Below, in pieces: positions 26,368 through 35,411 of a stretch of 64,000 bases of DNA (position 1 is the stretch's first letter; each line of letters opens with the position of its first letter). The notes beneath the pieces were generated by a model. The model was not told the origin of the DNA, searched no databases, and worked only from the letters and a program-made list of their open reading frames with translations. The position numbers and the translations under genes were made by a program. The stretch spans positions 1 to 64,000 of the forward strand of contig JANXZJ010000079.1 in assembly GCA_025355585.1 (NCBI GenBank), given 5' to 3'. Origin of the DNA: Mariniphaga sp. Its GTDB lineage: Bacteria; Bacteroidota; Bacteroidia; Bacteroidales; Prolixibacteraceae.

Positions 26368-27030
26368 ATGAAGACGAAGAAAATAACATACAGCAAAATA
26401 CTGGAAGTCAGAAATCTGACAGAATCAACTTACGTACTACGACTTGAAAAAAGCGATTTCGAATTTAAAGCAGGACAATACCTTGTATTAAATGTTCCCG
26501 GCGAGAATAAAGCCCGCGAATATTCGATTTACAGTCCTGAAAATGCACCATATATTGATCTGTTAATCAAAGAGGTCGATTCAGGCGAAATATCAAAGGA
26601 ATTGAAATACCTGAAAATAGGAACAAAAGTGGAAATTACCGGTCCGTTTGGGTATTTCCTTTTAAGAGATAATGAGCAGATTAAACAAAGTCACTTTACA
26701 TTCGTAGCTACCGGAACCGGAATAGCTCCTTTCCACAGTATTATCTTATCGAATCCGGACCTTAATTACGAAGTGATTCATGGCGTAAGGCATGGTTATG
26801 AGGCCTACGATTCCTCCGATTACCCCGAGGACCGTTATATACTTTGCACTTCGCGCGAACATGGGGTGTATCATTTCGGACGAGTTACCCATTATTTGAA
26901 GGAAAAAGGGATCAATAAGGATTCAATCTACTATATCTGCGGCAATTCGGGAATGGTGAACGATGTGACCGAAATCCTCGAAAAGAATGGCATTATCCCT
27001 GAAAATATTCGCACGGAGGTGTTCTTTTAA
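26368..27030 (+). CDS. Ferredoxin-NADP reductase-like FAD oxidoreductase
   Basis: This 221-residue flavoprotein of the ferredoxin-NADP reductase superfamily has an FAD-binding barrel with the R-x-Y-S motif (AREYSIYSP), LIKEVDSGEIS, and the NAD(P)-binding half with FVATGTGIAPFHSII and YYICGNSGMVNDV. It ends in TEVFF, as reductases of this type do. Nothing for an iron-sulfur domain is fused, so it must hand electrons to a separate partner. The TTG at 26362 is in frame, but I prefer the ATG at 26368. The Cys-rich gene follows immediately, with zero bases between stop and start. Confidence 0.82.
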   Translation: MKTKKITYSKILEVRNLTESTYVLRLEKSDFEFKAGQYLVLNVPGENKAREYSIYSPENAPYIDLLIKEVDSGEISKELKYLKIGTKVEITGPFGYFLLRDNEQIKQSHFTFVATGTGIAPFHSIILSNPDLNYEVIHGVRHGYEAYDSSDYPEDRYILCTSREHGVYHFGRVTHYLKEKGINKDSIYYICGNSGMVNDVTEILEKNGIIPENIRTEVFF

Positions 27031-27231
27031 ATGACAATGCTTTCAAAATACGCCCCCAAAGGATGTGCGAAATGCGGGAAGTTACATACCTGTACCGGAA
27101 CTGTCAGATGCCCATGTTTTGAGGTAGAACTGCCGGAAGATGTGTTGGATTATATTGCCACCCATTTTGATGAGTGCCTTTGCAATGATTGTATGGATGA
27201 GTTGAAAATTGAAAAACTATTTCTCAAATAA
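27031..27231 (+). CDS. Cysteine-rich CWC family protein
   Basis: This 66-residue protein has ten cysteines, in the patterns CAKCGKLHTC, CPC and CLCNDC, typical of the CWC family, which probably binds zinc or an iron-sulfur cluster. The function is unknown. It starts directly after the flavoprotein reductase gene, so the two products are likely co-made. A redox pairing is plausible but not shown. A second in-frame ATG lies two codons downstream. Confidence 0.8.
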   Translation: MTMLSKYAPKGCAKCGKLHTCTGTVRCPCFEVELPEDVLDYIATHFDECLCNDCMDELKIEKLFLK

Positions 27232-27359
27232 TCAATTTATTATCAGGAATTTGTCATTGGCCAATTTGTATAGTTTTCTCTATTTCAACTGCTGAATTCA
27301 GAGTGGCAATTCATCTATAATCTAAGGTTTTAATAGCTTGGATTCGTAAAAACACATAA

Positions 27360-28415
27360 ATGAAAATCTGGAAGAAAGTTCAGCTTATGACCGACAGTGG
27401 CGACATAAAACCGGCCATTGCACCCCTGATTATTTCAGCCAGCCGTTCAACCGATATTCCGGCATTTCATTCGGAGTGGCTGATCAACCGGTTAAAGAGA
27501 GGTTATGCCTGCTGGAACAATCCTTTTCACCCTACAATTCCGCAATATATCTCCTTCCATGAAGCGCGTTTGATAGTCTTCTGGACCAAAAATCCAGAAC
27601 CATTGATACGGCACCTCCCCTTTCTCGATCAGCTCGGGTTAAACTACTATTTCCAGTTTACACTGAACAACTACGAAAAAGAGGGATTTGAGCCAAATGT
27701 ACCCGCACTTGAAAGCCGGATTGAAACTTTTATCAGCCTCTCAGAATTAATCGGAAAAGAAAAGGTAATCTGGCGCTTCGACCCTTTGCTGCTGACTTGT
27801 CAATTGACCGTGAGCGAATTATTGACAAGAATCCGGGAACTTGGAAATCAGTTAATCCGCTATACTGATCAACTTGTTTTTAGCTTTGCCGATATCCTTT
27901 CATATCAGAAGGTGAAGAATAACCTTATCCATGAAACTGAGATATTCAATCAGTCTAACATTCATTGTGCAGAATTTTCCATTCCACAGAAGATAGAGTT
28001 TGCTGAAAAAATTCACCAACTCCTGCCGGAATGGCGGAAAATCAATCCTGATTTCCGAATCGCCACCTGTGCCGAAGATATTGACTTAGAGAAATACCAG
28101 ATTTTGCACAATAAATGTATTGATGATGAGTTAATTGAAAAACTTTTTCCAAATGATTTGAAACTATTGGACTTACTTGGAGTAAAGCCCCAAGAGCAAT
28201 TGTTGTTTGGTGAAGATGTGCAGGTTAAGAAGAAGAATCTTAAAGACAAAGGCCAGCGTAAAACTTGTGGTTGCATCATCAGTAAGGATATCGGCTCGTA
28301 CAATACCTGCAACCATCTGTGCGCCTATTGTTATGCAAACACTTCGCCGACTGTTGTGAAGAAGAATTTGAAGGGATTAAAACCCGGTTCGGAGAGTATA
28401 TTGCCCAATCGTTAG
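27360..28415 (+). CDS. DUF1848 protein with C-terminal cysteine cluster
   Basis: This 351-residue protein belongs to DUF1848, a family of unknown function. The N-terminal part shows LIISASRSTDIPAFHSEW, GYACWNNPF and VFWTKNPEP, then VIWRFDPLLL, which suggests a TIM-barrel-like fold. The C-terminus carries CGCIISKDIGSYNTCNHLCAYCYAN, in which the C-(3)-C-(2)-C spacing resembles a radical SAM cluster placed at the wrong end of the protein. It stands alone, 128 bases after the CWC gene. No substrate can be proposed. Confidence 0.85.
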   Translation: MKIWKKVQLMTDSGDIKPAIAPLIISASRSTDIPAFHSEWLINRLKRGYACWNNPFHPTIPQYISFHEARLIVFWTKNPEPLIRHLPFLDQLGLNYYFQFTLNNYEKEGFEPNVPALESRIETFISLSELIGKEKVIWRFDPLLLTCQLTVSELLTRIRELGNQLIRYTDQLVFSFADILSYQKVKNNLIHETEIFNQSNIHCAEFSIPQKIEFAEKIHQLLPEWRKINPDFRIATCAEDIDLEKYQILHNKCIDDELIEKLFPNDLKLLDLLGVKPQEQLLFGEDVQVKKKNLKDKGQRKTCGCIISKDIGSYNTCNHLCAYCYANTSPTVVKKNLKGLKPGSESILPNR

Positions 28416-28501
28416 CAAAATTACAGGTTGAAATTTGCTTCTTGCGGCAGGCAAATGGCTGCCAACTGCAATTACGATACGCGAACCTTACTTTATGAGA
28501 C

Positions 28502-28532
28502 AAAAAAAGCTGTCCCGAAATCCGGAACAGCT
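28502..28532 (-). terminator. Intrinsic terminator after pyrG-yidC
   Basis: Read on the minus strand, a 10-bp stem AGCTGTTCCG/CGGGACAGCT (one G-U pair) with a short loop is followed by seven T residues, 24 bases past the yidC stop. Confidence 0.88.
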
Positions 28533-28555
28533 CTTTAATATCAAAAATCAATTGA

Positions 28556-30502
28556 TTATTTTTTCTTTTGCGGTGTATTACGTTGTTTGGCCATCTCTTC
28601 GAGCCTTGCAGTAAATTTCGATTTTACAACCGGCATCTTTTGTTTGGCTTTCAACTGTGCATGGATTGCGTCTTCATTAATCAACCTTTTGAAGATCCAC
28701 ATCTGAACGAAAGTAAATACCAAAGACAAGAAATAGTACAAGCTTAATCCAGAAGCATAGCTGTTAAAGATGAACAGGAACATTACAGGCATAAGGTACA
28801 TCATTGTTTTCATACCTGGCATTTGCTGGGTTCCGGCGGCGCTCATTTCGTTGTTGTACTTCACATACAGAATGTTGGTAACTGTCATCAGCAAGCAGAA
28901 AAGGCTTACGTGACTACCAAACCCAAACGGAACTACAAAAGGAAGAGTCAGAATCGAGTCGTACGTTGAAAGGTCGTGCGCCCAAAGAAAACTTTGTTGC
29001 CTCAATTCGATGGAGATTGGGAAAAAGTAGAACATCGAGACGAGGATTGGCATCTGAAAGAGCATTGGCAAACAACCACCCATCGGATTTACACCCGCCT
29101 TTTTATACAGCGCCATCGTTGCCTGTTGTGATTCCATTTTTTTGTCTTCCCCAAATTTTTTCTGAATCTCCTCAATTTCTGGTTTTAACAACCTCATTTT
29201 TGCCTGAGAGATGTAAGACTTGTAGGTAAAAGGTGCTATGATCAGCTTGACGTAAATGGTCAGCAACAAGATAATTACACCAAAGTTTCCGATGTATCGG
29301 CGCAAAAAGTCGAAAGCAGGAATGATAATATATTTATTGACCCATCCGATAATGGTCCAGCCAAGTGCTAACTCGTCATCAAGCTTTATATCGTACTGTT
29401 TGAGCGTGTTGTATTGATTAGGACCAAAATAAAACCGGGCAGGAAATGATTCGCTTCCCGAATTATCGAGCGGAATCGTCAAATCAGCTGTCATATCTGA
29501 TACATGTGTAGAATCGGCGCTTCCTCTTACTTTGGTGCTTACCTGGCCATTAAGAAACGCTTTATCCGCAATCAGTACAGACGAGAAGAACAACGTTTTA
29601 AAACTTACCCATTCGACTTTCGTTGTCAAGGCCTTTGTTTCTGATTTGGTGGTGGCTATTTTATCAACATTATCCTTATAATATTTGTAGTAAGTAGTTG
29701 CATAGTTATCCTCACCGAATTTCGATACTTTCTCCTGACGAGGCATTTCCTGGGTCCACGCAAAGTTGATATAGTCTGAATTTGCACCCATCACTTTTTT
29801 AAGACCAGCCGTCTTGATATCGAACCCAACCATAAAGGAGTTATGACTGAGTGTGTAGACATAAGCGACAGAAACACCATTTCCTGCATCGAGAAGCATG
29901 GTCAGCGATTTCGAATCCTGTTTGCCTTCCTTATTGAATTTTTCGCGGCCTTCTTTCCCTTTCGATACTTCAGCTCCCGAAACCGTCAATATGGTATCGG
30001 TAACGGAAGGGGCAAAATAGAACAGGTCGGTTTGAATGCTCTTGTTCTGCGAAAAGAAGTTCAATCCAAAGCGATTTTTGTCTCCTTCGAAAAGAATAAG
30101 GGGTTTGCCATTGTATCTTTTATACCCTTTTAACTCAACCGAATAAATCTTTCCTCCTTTTGTTGAAACCCTGACTTTCATCAGGTTATTCTCCAGTGTG
30201 ATGAATTTTTCGGTGCCTTTAACCGACTCGGAAAAAACCCCGTAAAGATTTTTTAAATCATTTTCGACACCTGCTATGCCTGCGCTATCGGAAGGTGGGT
30301 TAGTTACTTTTGCCTGAAGGGTTGCTGATGCCGCTTTTGCTTCTACTTCAGCCTGCTGTACTTTTGCGGCTTCGACCTGAACAATTGAATCGCGTTGTCG
30401 TTTAGCCGCTTCAATATCGCTTTCCGATGGTTTATTGAAGTAGCTAAATGTCACCAGAATCACAAAAATCAGGGCCAGGCCTGTGATCGTATTTTTATCC
30501 AT
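28556..30502 (-). CDS. yidC: Membrane protein insertase YidC
   Basis: This 648-residue inner-membrane insertase works with or without SecYEG. The first 25 residues are a membrane anchor. A large periplasmic beta-domain occupies about 60-360, preceded by an alanine/glutamate-rich linker. The conserved insertase core follows from about 380 (RYIGNFGVIILLLTIYVKLII, AKMRLLKPEIEEIQKKFGEDK, GCLPMLFQMPILVSMFYFF) with five helices, and a basic tail KQRNTPQKKK. The length suits Gram-negative YidC. It is 22 bases downstream of pyrG and shares its transcript. Confidence 0.96.
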   Translation of the reverse strand: MDKNTITGLALIFVILVTFSYFNKPSESDIEAAKRQRDSIVQVEAAKVQQAEVEAKAASATLQAKVTNPPSDSAGIAGVENDLKNLYGVFSESVKGTEKFITLENNLMKVRVSTKGGKIYSVELKGYKRYNGKPLILFEGDKNRFGLNFFSQNKSIQTDLFYFAPSVTDTILTVSGAEVSKGKEGREKFNKEGKQDSKSLTMLLDAGNGVSVAYVYTLSHNSFMVGFDIKTAGLKKVMGANSDYINFAWTQEMPRQEKVSKFGEDNYATTYYKYYKDNVDKIATTKSETKALTTKVEWVSFKTLFFSSVLIADKAFLNGQVSTKVRGSADSTHVSDMTADLTIPLDNSGSESFPARFYFGPNQYNTLKQYDIKLDDELALGWTIIGWVNKYIIIPAFDFLRRYIGNFGVIILLLTIYVKLIIAPFTYKSYISQAKMRLLKPEIEEIQKKFGEDKKMESQQATMALYKKAGVNPMGGCLPMLFQMPILVSMFYFFPISIELRQQSFLWAHDLSTYDSILTLPFVVPFGFGSHVSLFCLLMTVTNILYVKYNNEMSAAGTQQMPGMKTMMYLMPVMFLFIFNSYASGLSLYYFLSLVFTFVQMWIFKRLINEDAIHAQLKAKQKMPVVKSKFTARLEEMAKQRNTPQKKK

Positions 30503-30524
30503 AAGTAATTATAATCGTATTTTT

Positions 30525-32132
30525 TTATTTAGAGTTATCAAGAACAGACTTTACAAATGCTACAAATAAAGGATGCGGCTGCATCACAGAACTGCTGTAT
30601 TCAGGATGGAATTGTACGCCCACAAACCATGGATGATTAGGAATTTCAATCACTTCAACCAATGTAGTGTCAGGATTCACCCCGACTGCTTTCATTCCTG
30701 CATCTTCAAATTTTTTCAGATAGGCATCATTAAATTCGTAACGATGTCTGTGTCTTTCAGATATTTTCGATTTTCCGTAAGCAGCAAAAGCCTTTGAATC
30801 CTTCTTAAGGTTACAGGCATAAGCTCCTAAACGCATTGTTCCACCTTTATCGGTAATCTCCTTCTGTTCTTCCATCAGGTCGATAACCGGAAATTTGGTT
30901 TCCGAATTCATCTCTGTGGAGTCGGCATCACACAATTTCAATACATTACGCGCAAATTCAATCACAGCTATCTGCATTCCGAGGCAAATTCCGAAGAATG
31001 GAACTTTATGGATGCGCGCATATTGCGCGGCAACAATTTTGCCTTCGATACCTCGATGTCCGAAGCCGGGAGCAATGATGATACCGTTACACCCCTTCAA
31101 TTTTCGCTCTATATTCTCTTCGTTTATCTTTTCAGAATGTATCCACTCGACGTTAACCCGGCATTCGTTGGCAGCACCTGCATGAATCAGTGCTTCAGAA
31201 ATTGACTTGTAGGCGTCGTGAAGTTCAACATATTTGCCGATCAGAGCTACTTTTATTTCTCTTTTTGGATTCTTATACCTGTACAAAAATTCGTTCCATT
31301 CTTTAAGTGCGGGTGGATCTCCCAATGGAAGGCCTAATTTTTTAAGGACAATTTCATCCAGTTTTTCCTCCTGCATTTTAATCGGAACTTCATAGATCGT
31401 AGGCACATCTATTGACTCGATAACTGACTCTTTGTTCACGTTACAGAATAGGGCAACTTTCTCTTTCAAACCCGGCGAAAGAGGATGTTCCGTCCTGAGT
31501 ACGAGAACGTCAGGCTGAACTCCGTTTTCGAGCATCGTTTTAACCGAATGCTGGGTAGGTTTTGTTTTCAGTTCACCCGATGCCTGTAAGTAAGGAACCA
31601 GCGTGAGATGGATAAAAAGTGCATCACTTCCCATCTCCCACTTTAGCTGCCGAACCGCTTCTATGTACGGTAAAGATTCGATATCACCAACCACACCACC
31701 GATCTCAGAGATCACAACATCGAATTTTTTCTTCGATCCCAGAAATTTGATATATCTTTTAATTTCGTCAGTAATATGAGGGATGATCTGAACCGTCTTT
31801 CCCAGGTAATCACCACGACGTTCCTTGTTAATTACAGACTGGTAAATTCTGCCCGTTGTAACGTTATTCGCTTGTGTTGTAGGAGAATTAAGAAATCGCT
31901 CGTAGTGTCCAAGATCGAGATCAGTTTCGGCCCCATCCTCGGTTACGTAACATTCGCCATGTTCGTAGGGATTTAAAGTTCCCGGATCAACGTTGATGTA
32001 GGGATCTAATTTCTGAATAGTTACCTTGTATCCTCTTGCCTGAAGAAGTTTCGCAAGGGATGAAGCAATTATCCCTTTTCCGAGAGAAGAGGTCACACCG
32101 CCTGTCACAAATATATACTTCGTTGTGGCCAC
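30525..32132 (-). CDS. pyrG: CTP synthase
   Basis: This 535-residue enzyme converts UTP to CTP using glutamine and ATP. The N-terminal synthetase domain opens with KYIFVTGGVTSSLGKG and holds the nucleotide loop and YINVDPGTLNPYEHGE. The C-terminal class I glutamine amidotransferase has the nucleophile in FFGICLGMQ and the His/Glu pair in VQFHPEYSS. It is full length. It leads a two-gene unit with yidC, an order common in Bacteroidota. The DUF349 gene upstream is separated by its own terminator. Confidence 0.97.
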   Translation of the reverse strand: MATTKYIFVTGGVTSSLGKGIIASSLAKLLQARGYKVTIQKLDPYINVDPGTLNPYEHGECYVTEDGAETDLDLGHYERFLNSPTTQANNVTTGRIYQSVINKERRGDYLGKTVQIIPHITDEIKRYIKFLGSKKKFDVVISEIGGVVGDIESLPYIEAVRQLKWEMGSDALFIHLTLVPYLQASGELKTKPTQHSVKTMLENGVQPDVLVLRTEHPLSPGLKEKVALFCNVNKESVIESIDVPTIYEVPIKMQEEKLDEIVLKKLGLPLGDPPALKEWNEFLYRYKNPKREIKVALIGKYVELHDAYKSISEALIHAGAANECRVNVEWIHSEKINEENIERKLKGCNGIIIAPGFGHRGIEGKIVAAQYARIHKVPFFGICLGMQIAVIEFARNVLKLCDADSTEMNSETKFPVIDLMEEQKEITDKGGTMRLGAYACNLKKDSKAFAAYGKSKISERHRHRYEFNDAYLKKFEDAGMKAVGVNPDTTLVEVIEIPNHPWFVGVQFHPEYSSSVMQPHPLFVAFVKSVLDNSK

Positions 32133-32233
32133 AATAATAAGATTTGTTGTACGTTCTAAAAGTTTGCAAAGTAACTAATAATAATCGGAACCCTTACAGC
32201 TTTCGGTTAAATTTCAGTTACTTTATTACAATG

Positions 32234-32267
32234 AAAAACCCGTTCCGGTTAACCGTAACGGGTTTTT
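32234..32267 (-). terminator. Intrinsic terminator after the DUF349 gene
   Basis: A perfect 11-bp stem AAAAACCCGTT/AACGGGTTTTT with a 12-base loop sits between the DUF349 stop and the pyrG start. In minus-strand orientation it ends in a T run. Confidence 0.85.
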
Positions 32268-32283
32268 AAATATCAATAAAACA

Positions 32284-34614
32284 TTAGTTTACTTCTTCCT
32301 GCGAATCGATGATCTTAAGTTTTGCCTTCAGAAAATCAATTTGAACTTTAATCTTTTCAATTTGAGCGTTTACCCCTTGTATTAACGACTGGGCACCTTT
32401 GCTTGATCCAAAGAACCCGACATTGTTACCAAGGGTATTTATGTCGCTTTCAAGCTGTTTTAAATGTTGTGACAACCGATCGCGTTCCATGTTAATTTTT
32501 GACCAACCACGCTGTTGTGAAGCTAAATTTTCGATTTTGCTCTGGAATTTAAACAGTCCCATATCCTGGTCGTCCAATTTCAGCTGATCAAAATAAGCAT
32601 CTATTAAGCTATGATAACGTGCTTGTAATTCTTCTTTTTTGCGGAACGGAACGAAACCTATTGCAGACCACCGATCCTGAAATTTCTTTAGAATGTCAAT
32701 ATCCACCTTCGCATCGCCAGTCGGTTTAAATGCTTCAATTTCTGCAATCAATGCTTTTTTGGCTTTATAATTCTCATCCTGATCGCCAGTTACGCCCGAA
32801 AAATGGGTTGTCTTACGATTAAAGAATTCATCGCAGGCAGTACGGAATCGTTTCCATATCAGCTCCGATTGTTTGCGTGGCACAGGTCCAACTTCTTTCC
32901 ATTTTTTCTGAAGTGCAATCAGCTTATCAGTTGTGGCTTTCCAGTCTTCAGCATCTTTCAGCTTTTCAGCCTGTTCGCATATTTCCAATTTAAGTGAGAG
33001 GTTCTTATTAAGCTGATCTTTACTCTTATTCCAGAAATTACGTTTGTTTTGGAAGAATGCATCATTAGCGGCTCTGAAACGCTCCCATACTTTCGCATTC
33101 TCTTTACGCGGACCAAATCCGGAAACTTTCCATGCTTCCTGTAAAGCGATCACCTTTTCAGTTACATCATTCCATTCGCGGGGATTATCGGAGGTAAAGG
33201 TGCAATGTTGTTCAGCCAATTCACAAAGCTCAATTTTCTTTTGTAATTGTTCTTTCTGAGTAGATCGCTCCTGTTCAAAGAATTGCTGATAGCGCTTGTT
33301 TATTACAGTCGTAGCTACCTTGAAACGCTCCCACAAATCTTGTTTGGTATCGCGGGGCACAGGACCAATCTCCCGCCATGCCTCATGGAGTTTCTGAAGA
33401 TCCCTGAAAGTCGACAGTGCATCGGCATCAGCAACAGCAAGTTCTTCGGCTTTCAAACATAACTTGGCTTTCTCGTCCATGTTCCGGCGAAGATCAAGAT
33501 CACGCAGCTCGCGGTTGATCTTCACAAAATCATAAAACAGCTCAACATTATAGTGGTAATTCTCCCATAAATCCTTGACACGGGTTTGAGGAACCTGTCC
33601 TGTTGCCCTCCATTTGTCCTGAAGATTGTTGAACTCCTGAAAGGTCATATTAATCGACTCTTCACTGTTTATTAAGGACTTGATTTCCTCAATAATCGCA
33701 AGTTTCTTATAATAATTTTCTTCTTTTACTGCTTCTTGTTTTTTATTTAATTCAGACCGAAGATTTTTGTATTCACGAAGAAGATCTTTTAGATCCGCTT
33801 CAAACGAATCGGCCTGAGGCTCAAATAAAACTTCATCGTTTCCTTCGGCTGTAAAGGCAAGTTTCTGTTCCTGAATCTCACTATTCCGGATCTTATAAAA
33901 ACACCCCTTAATTGCTTCGGCATGAGGTCTGATTTCGTCTATCGTCCCTTCAGCTAATATTTTCCGTAACGTATTTATTAATTGTATTTTGCTGTATGAT
34001 GAATAATCATGGATTGGAATTGCATTGGCGTCAGGTTCCCGGTCGCTGAAAAGATCATCATCATCATCATCATCAGATTCAACCTCAACCTGCACTATTT
34101 GGTCAATTAATGCAGTTTCAGCAGTTCCCGAAACCTCTTTTAGTGGAAGTGGAATAGCTTCGGTAGCTACAGACGTTTCAGGTTCCTGAACATCTTTCAC
34201 ATCTACATCATTTTTCGTATTAATTTCAGAAACAACATCTTGCATTTTTTCTTCAGGCGCTTCTACCTCATATGAAGTCAAGGTCGCAAGCAGATTGGGT
34301 TCCGGTACAATTTCCGGAGCAGATTCAAGTGCTAGTTCCGGAGTAATCTCAGGTACTAATTCAGGAACAGATTCGGGTAATAATTCAGGAGTGATTTCGG
34401 GTAATAATTCTGGAATAGATTCTGGAACAAGTTCAGGTTCAGGTTCATATAAAACAACAGGTGAAGATTCAACCTCTTCTACCAATGTTTCATTGTCAGC
34501 GCTTTCAAGAGTAGCAACTGATGTAGTAGCTTCATCATTTTCAATTTCCTCAACATTTTTGAGAACTTCTATTTCTTCTGATGCTGCTTTTTTTGTCAAT
34601 TCGTTAGATTCCAT
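32284..34614 (-). CDS. DUF349 repeat protein with xPE-repeat N-terminus
   Basis: This acidic, largely helical protein of about 776 residues has five DUF349 repeats in its C-terminal two thirds. Each has the pattern W-(3)-G-x-(V/G)-P followed by W-(E/K)-R-F-like helices: WRATGQVPQT, WREIGPVPRD, WKVSGFGPRK, WKEVGPVPRK, WSAIGFVPFR. Coiled-coil-like stretches flank them. The N-terminal region is low-complexity, with the tetrapeptide xPE(S/L/I) repeated eleven times, then a run of aspartates. DUF349 proteins lack a settled role. I start at the ATG at 34614 (MESNELTKK); a codon 14 residues upstream is less convincing. It has its own terminator. Confidence 0.88.
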   Translation of the reverse strand: MESNELTKKAASEEIEVLKNVEEIENDEATTSVATLESADNETLVEEVESSPVVLYEPEPELVPESIPELLPEITPELLPESVPELVPEITPELALESAPEIVPEPNLLATLTSYEVEAPEEKMQDVVSEINTKNDVDVKDVQEPETSVATEAIPLPLKEVSGTAETALIDQIVQVEVESDDDDDDDLFSDREPDANAIPIHDYSSYSKIQLINTLRKILAEGTIDEIRPHAEAIKGCFYKIRNSEIQEQKLAFTAEGNDEVLFEPQADSFEADLKDLLREYKNLRSELNKKQEAVKEENYYKKLAIIEEIKSLINSEESINMTFQEFNNLQDKWRATGQVPQTRVKDLWENYHYNVELFYDFVKINRELRDLDLRRNMDEKAKLCLKAEELAVADADALSTFRDLQKLHEAWREIGPVPRDTKQDLWERFKVATTVINKRYQQFFEQERSTQKEQLQKKIELCELAEQHCTFTSDNPREWNDVTEKVIALQEAWKVSGFGPRKENAKVWERFRAANDAFFQNKRNFWNKSKDQLNKNLSLKLEICEQAEKLKDAEDWKATTDKLIALQKKWKEVGPVPRKQSELIWKRFRTACDEFFNRKTTHFSGVTGDQDENYKAKKALIAEIEAFKPTGDAKVDIDILKKFQDRWSAIGFVPFRKKEELQARYHSLIDAYFDQLKLDDQDMGLFKFQSKIENLASQQRGWSKINMERDRLSQHLKQLESDINTLGNNVGFFGSSKGAQSLIQGVNAQIEKIKVQIDFLKAKLKIIDSQEEVN
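34297..34428 (-). repeat. 12-bp/48-bp tandem repeat coding xPE tetrapeptides
   Basis: Inside the DUF349 gene this stretch encodes eleven tetrapeptides of the form xPE(S/L/I/P), with one slip to ALES. The fourth residue follows the order S-L-I-L, so four tetrapeptides form a 16-residue, 48-base higher-order unit that is repeated twice and then partly a third time. The DNA repeat can expand or shrink in frame. Confidence 0.8.
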
Positions 34615-34734
34615 CTGCAATTTCGTTACGGCGATTAAGCCAGGATGTAAGTACAATATTATTTTTCACGAAAATAGATATTTACAAGCTAATACTCAAC
34701 TAATTCGAAAACATATTTTTGATCCTAATAAAAC

Positions 34735-34766
34735 AAGGGGCTGCAGTAGTTTACTACAAGCCCCTT
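34735..34766 (-). terminator. Intrinsic terminator after hsp20
   Basis: The outer stem AAGGGGCT/AGCCCCTT and inner stem GTAG/CTAC make a long hairpin 29 bases past the hsp20 stop. The minus-strand exit reads TTGTTTTATT, a moderate T tract. Confidence 0.8.
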
Positions 34767-34795
34767 AATGTATTGTTTTTTAGAAACATAGAAAC

Positions 34796-35254
34796 TTAAT
34801 CGATCGAAATATCTTTTGGCTCCTTTTCTTTGACTTCTTCCATTTTGGGTACGACTATTGACAATATTCCGTTCGAAAAGGTTGCACTGATCTTGTCGGT
34901 CTCTACACTTTTTGGAATCGAAAAGCGTCTGATAAAACTTTTTAAACCAAATTCTCTTGACAGGTATTTTTCTTCATCATTTGGCTTTTCATTAACACTT
35001 CCTTTTACGATCAGAAGATGATCCTGAAATTGGATTCCTATTTGCTCCTTCATAAATCCCGGGACCGAAAGTTCAAGTCGAAAGTTATCCTTACCTTCAA
35101 CCACATTGGCTTGCGGAATATCATAACAAGTTTCATCTTTCAGATCACTCAATAAACTATTTAATGAGCTATCTAATAATGCATGGTAACGCAATGGGTT
35201 TGTAAATCTTAAAACATTCATAGCTTTATTTTTTAAATTGTTTAAAAATTTCAT
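34796..35254 (-). CDS. Small heat shock protein, Hsp20 family
   Basis: This 152-residue ATP-independent holdase chaperone has its alpha-crystallin domain at about residues 45-140, with FRLELSVPGFMKEQIGIQFQDHLLIVKGSV, the REF-like segment (LSREFGLKSFIRRFSIP) and SATFSNGILSIVVPK. The C-terminal tail ends DISID, which contains an I-x-I-type oligomerisation motif. A second ATG 11 codons downstream (35221) could be the true start. Upstream, between this gene and trmD, lie two copies of an 11-bp palindrome that may control it. It is transcribed alone and ends in a good hairpin. Confidence 0.93.
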   Translation of the reverse strand: MKFLNNLKNKAMNVLRFTNPLRYHALLDSSLNSLLSDLKDETCYDIPQANVVEGKDNFRLELSVPGFMKEQIGIQFQDHLLIVKGSVNEKPNDEEKYLSREFGLKSFIRRFSIPKSVETDKISATFSNGILSIVVPKMEEVKEKEPKDISID

Positions 35255-35319
35255 TTCAGCAACTTTGCATTCAATTGATGTACCATTTCAACAATTCTTG
35301 ACTTTTCATTCACAAAACA

Positions 35320-35360
35320 GCCATTATGGCACTTTAAATTAATTATCATGCCATAATGGC
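35320..35360. promoter_or_regulatory. Twin GCCATWATGGC palindromes between hsp20 and trmD
   Basis: GCCATTATGGC at 35320-35330 and GCCATAATGGC at 35350-35360 are near-identical 11-bp palindromes whose centres are 30 bp apart, about three helical turns. They lie 66-106 bp upstream of hsp20 and about 95 bp upstream of trmD. This looks like a paired operator for a dimeric regulator. It is not a CIRCE element. Confidence 0.6.
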
Positions 35361-35411
35361 ACCGTATGAATATTTTGAACAAGTTTGATCCGGTATAATA
35401 CCTTCAGCGAA

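Noticed and set aside
27256-27265. 10-bp palindrome ATTGGCCAAT after the CWC gene
   Set aside because: Too short and single; no partner site or promoter relation.
34295-34768. Plus-strand open frame of 157 codons rich in Ser-Gly
   Set aside because: It is the antisense reading of the xPE repeat in the DUF349 gene, which has clear family support on the other strand.
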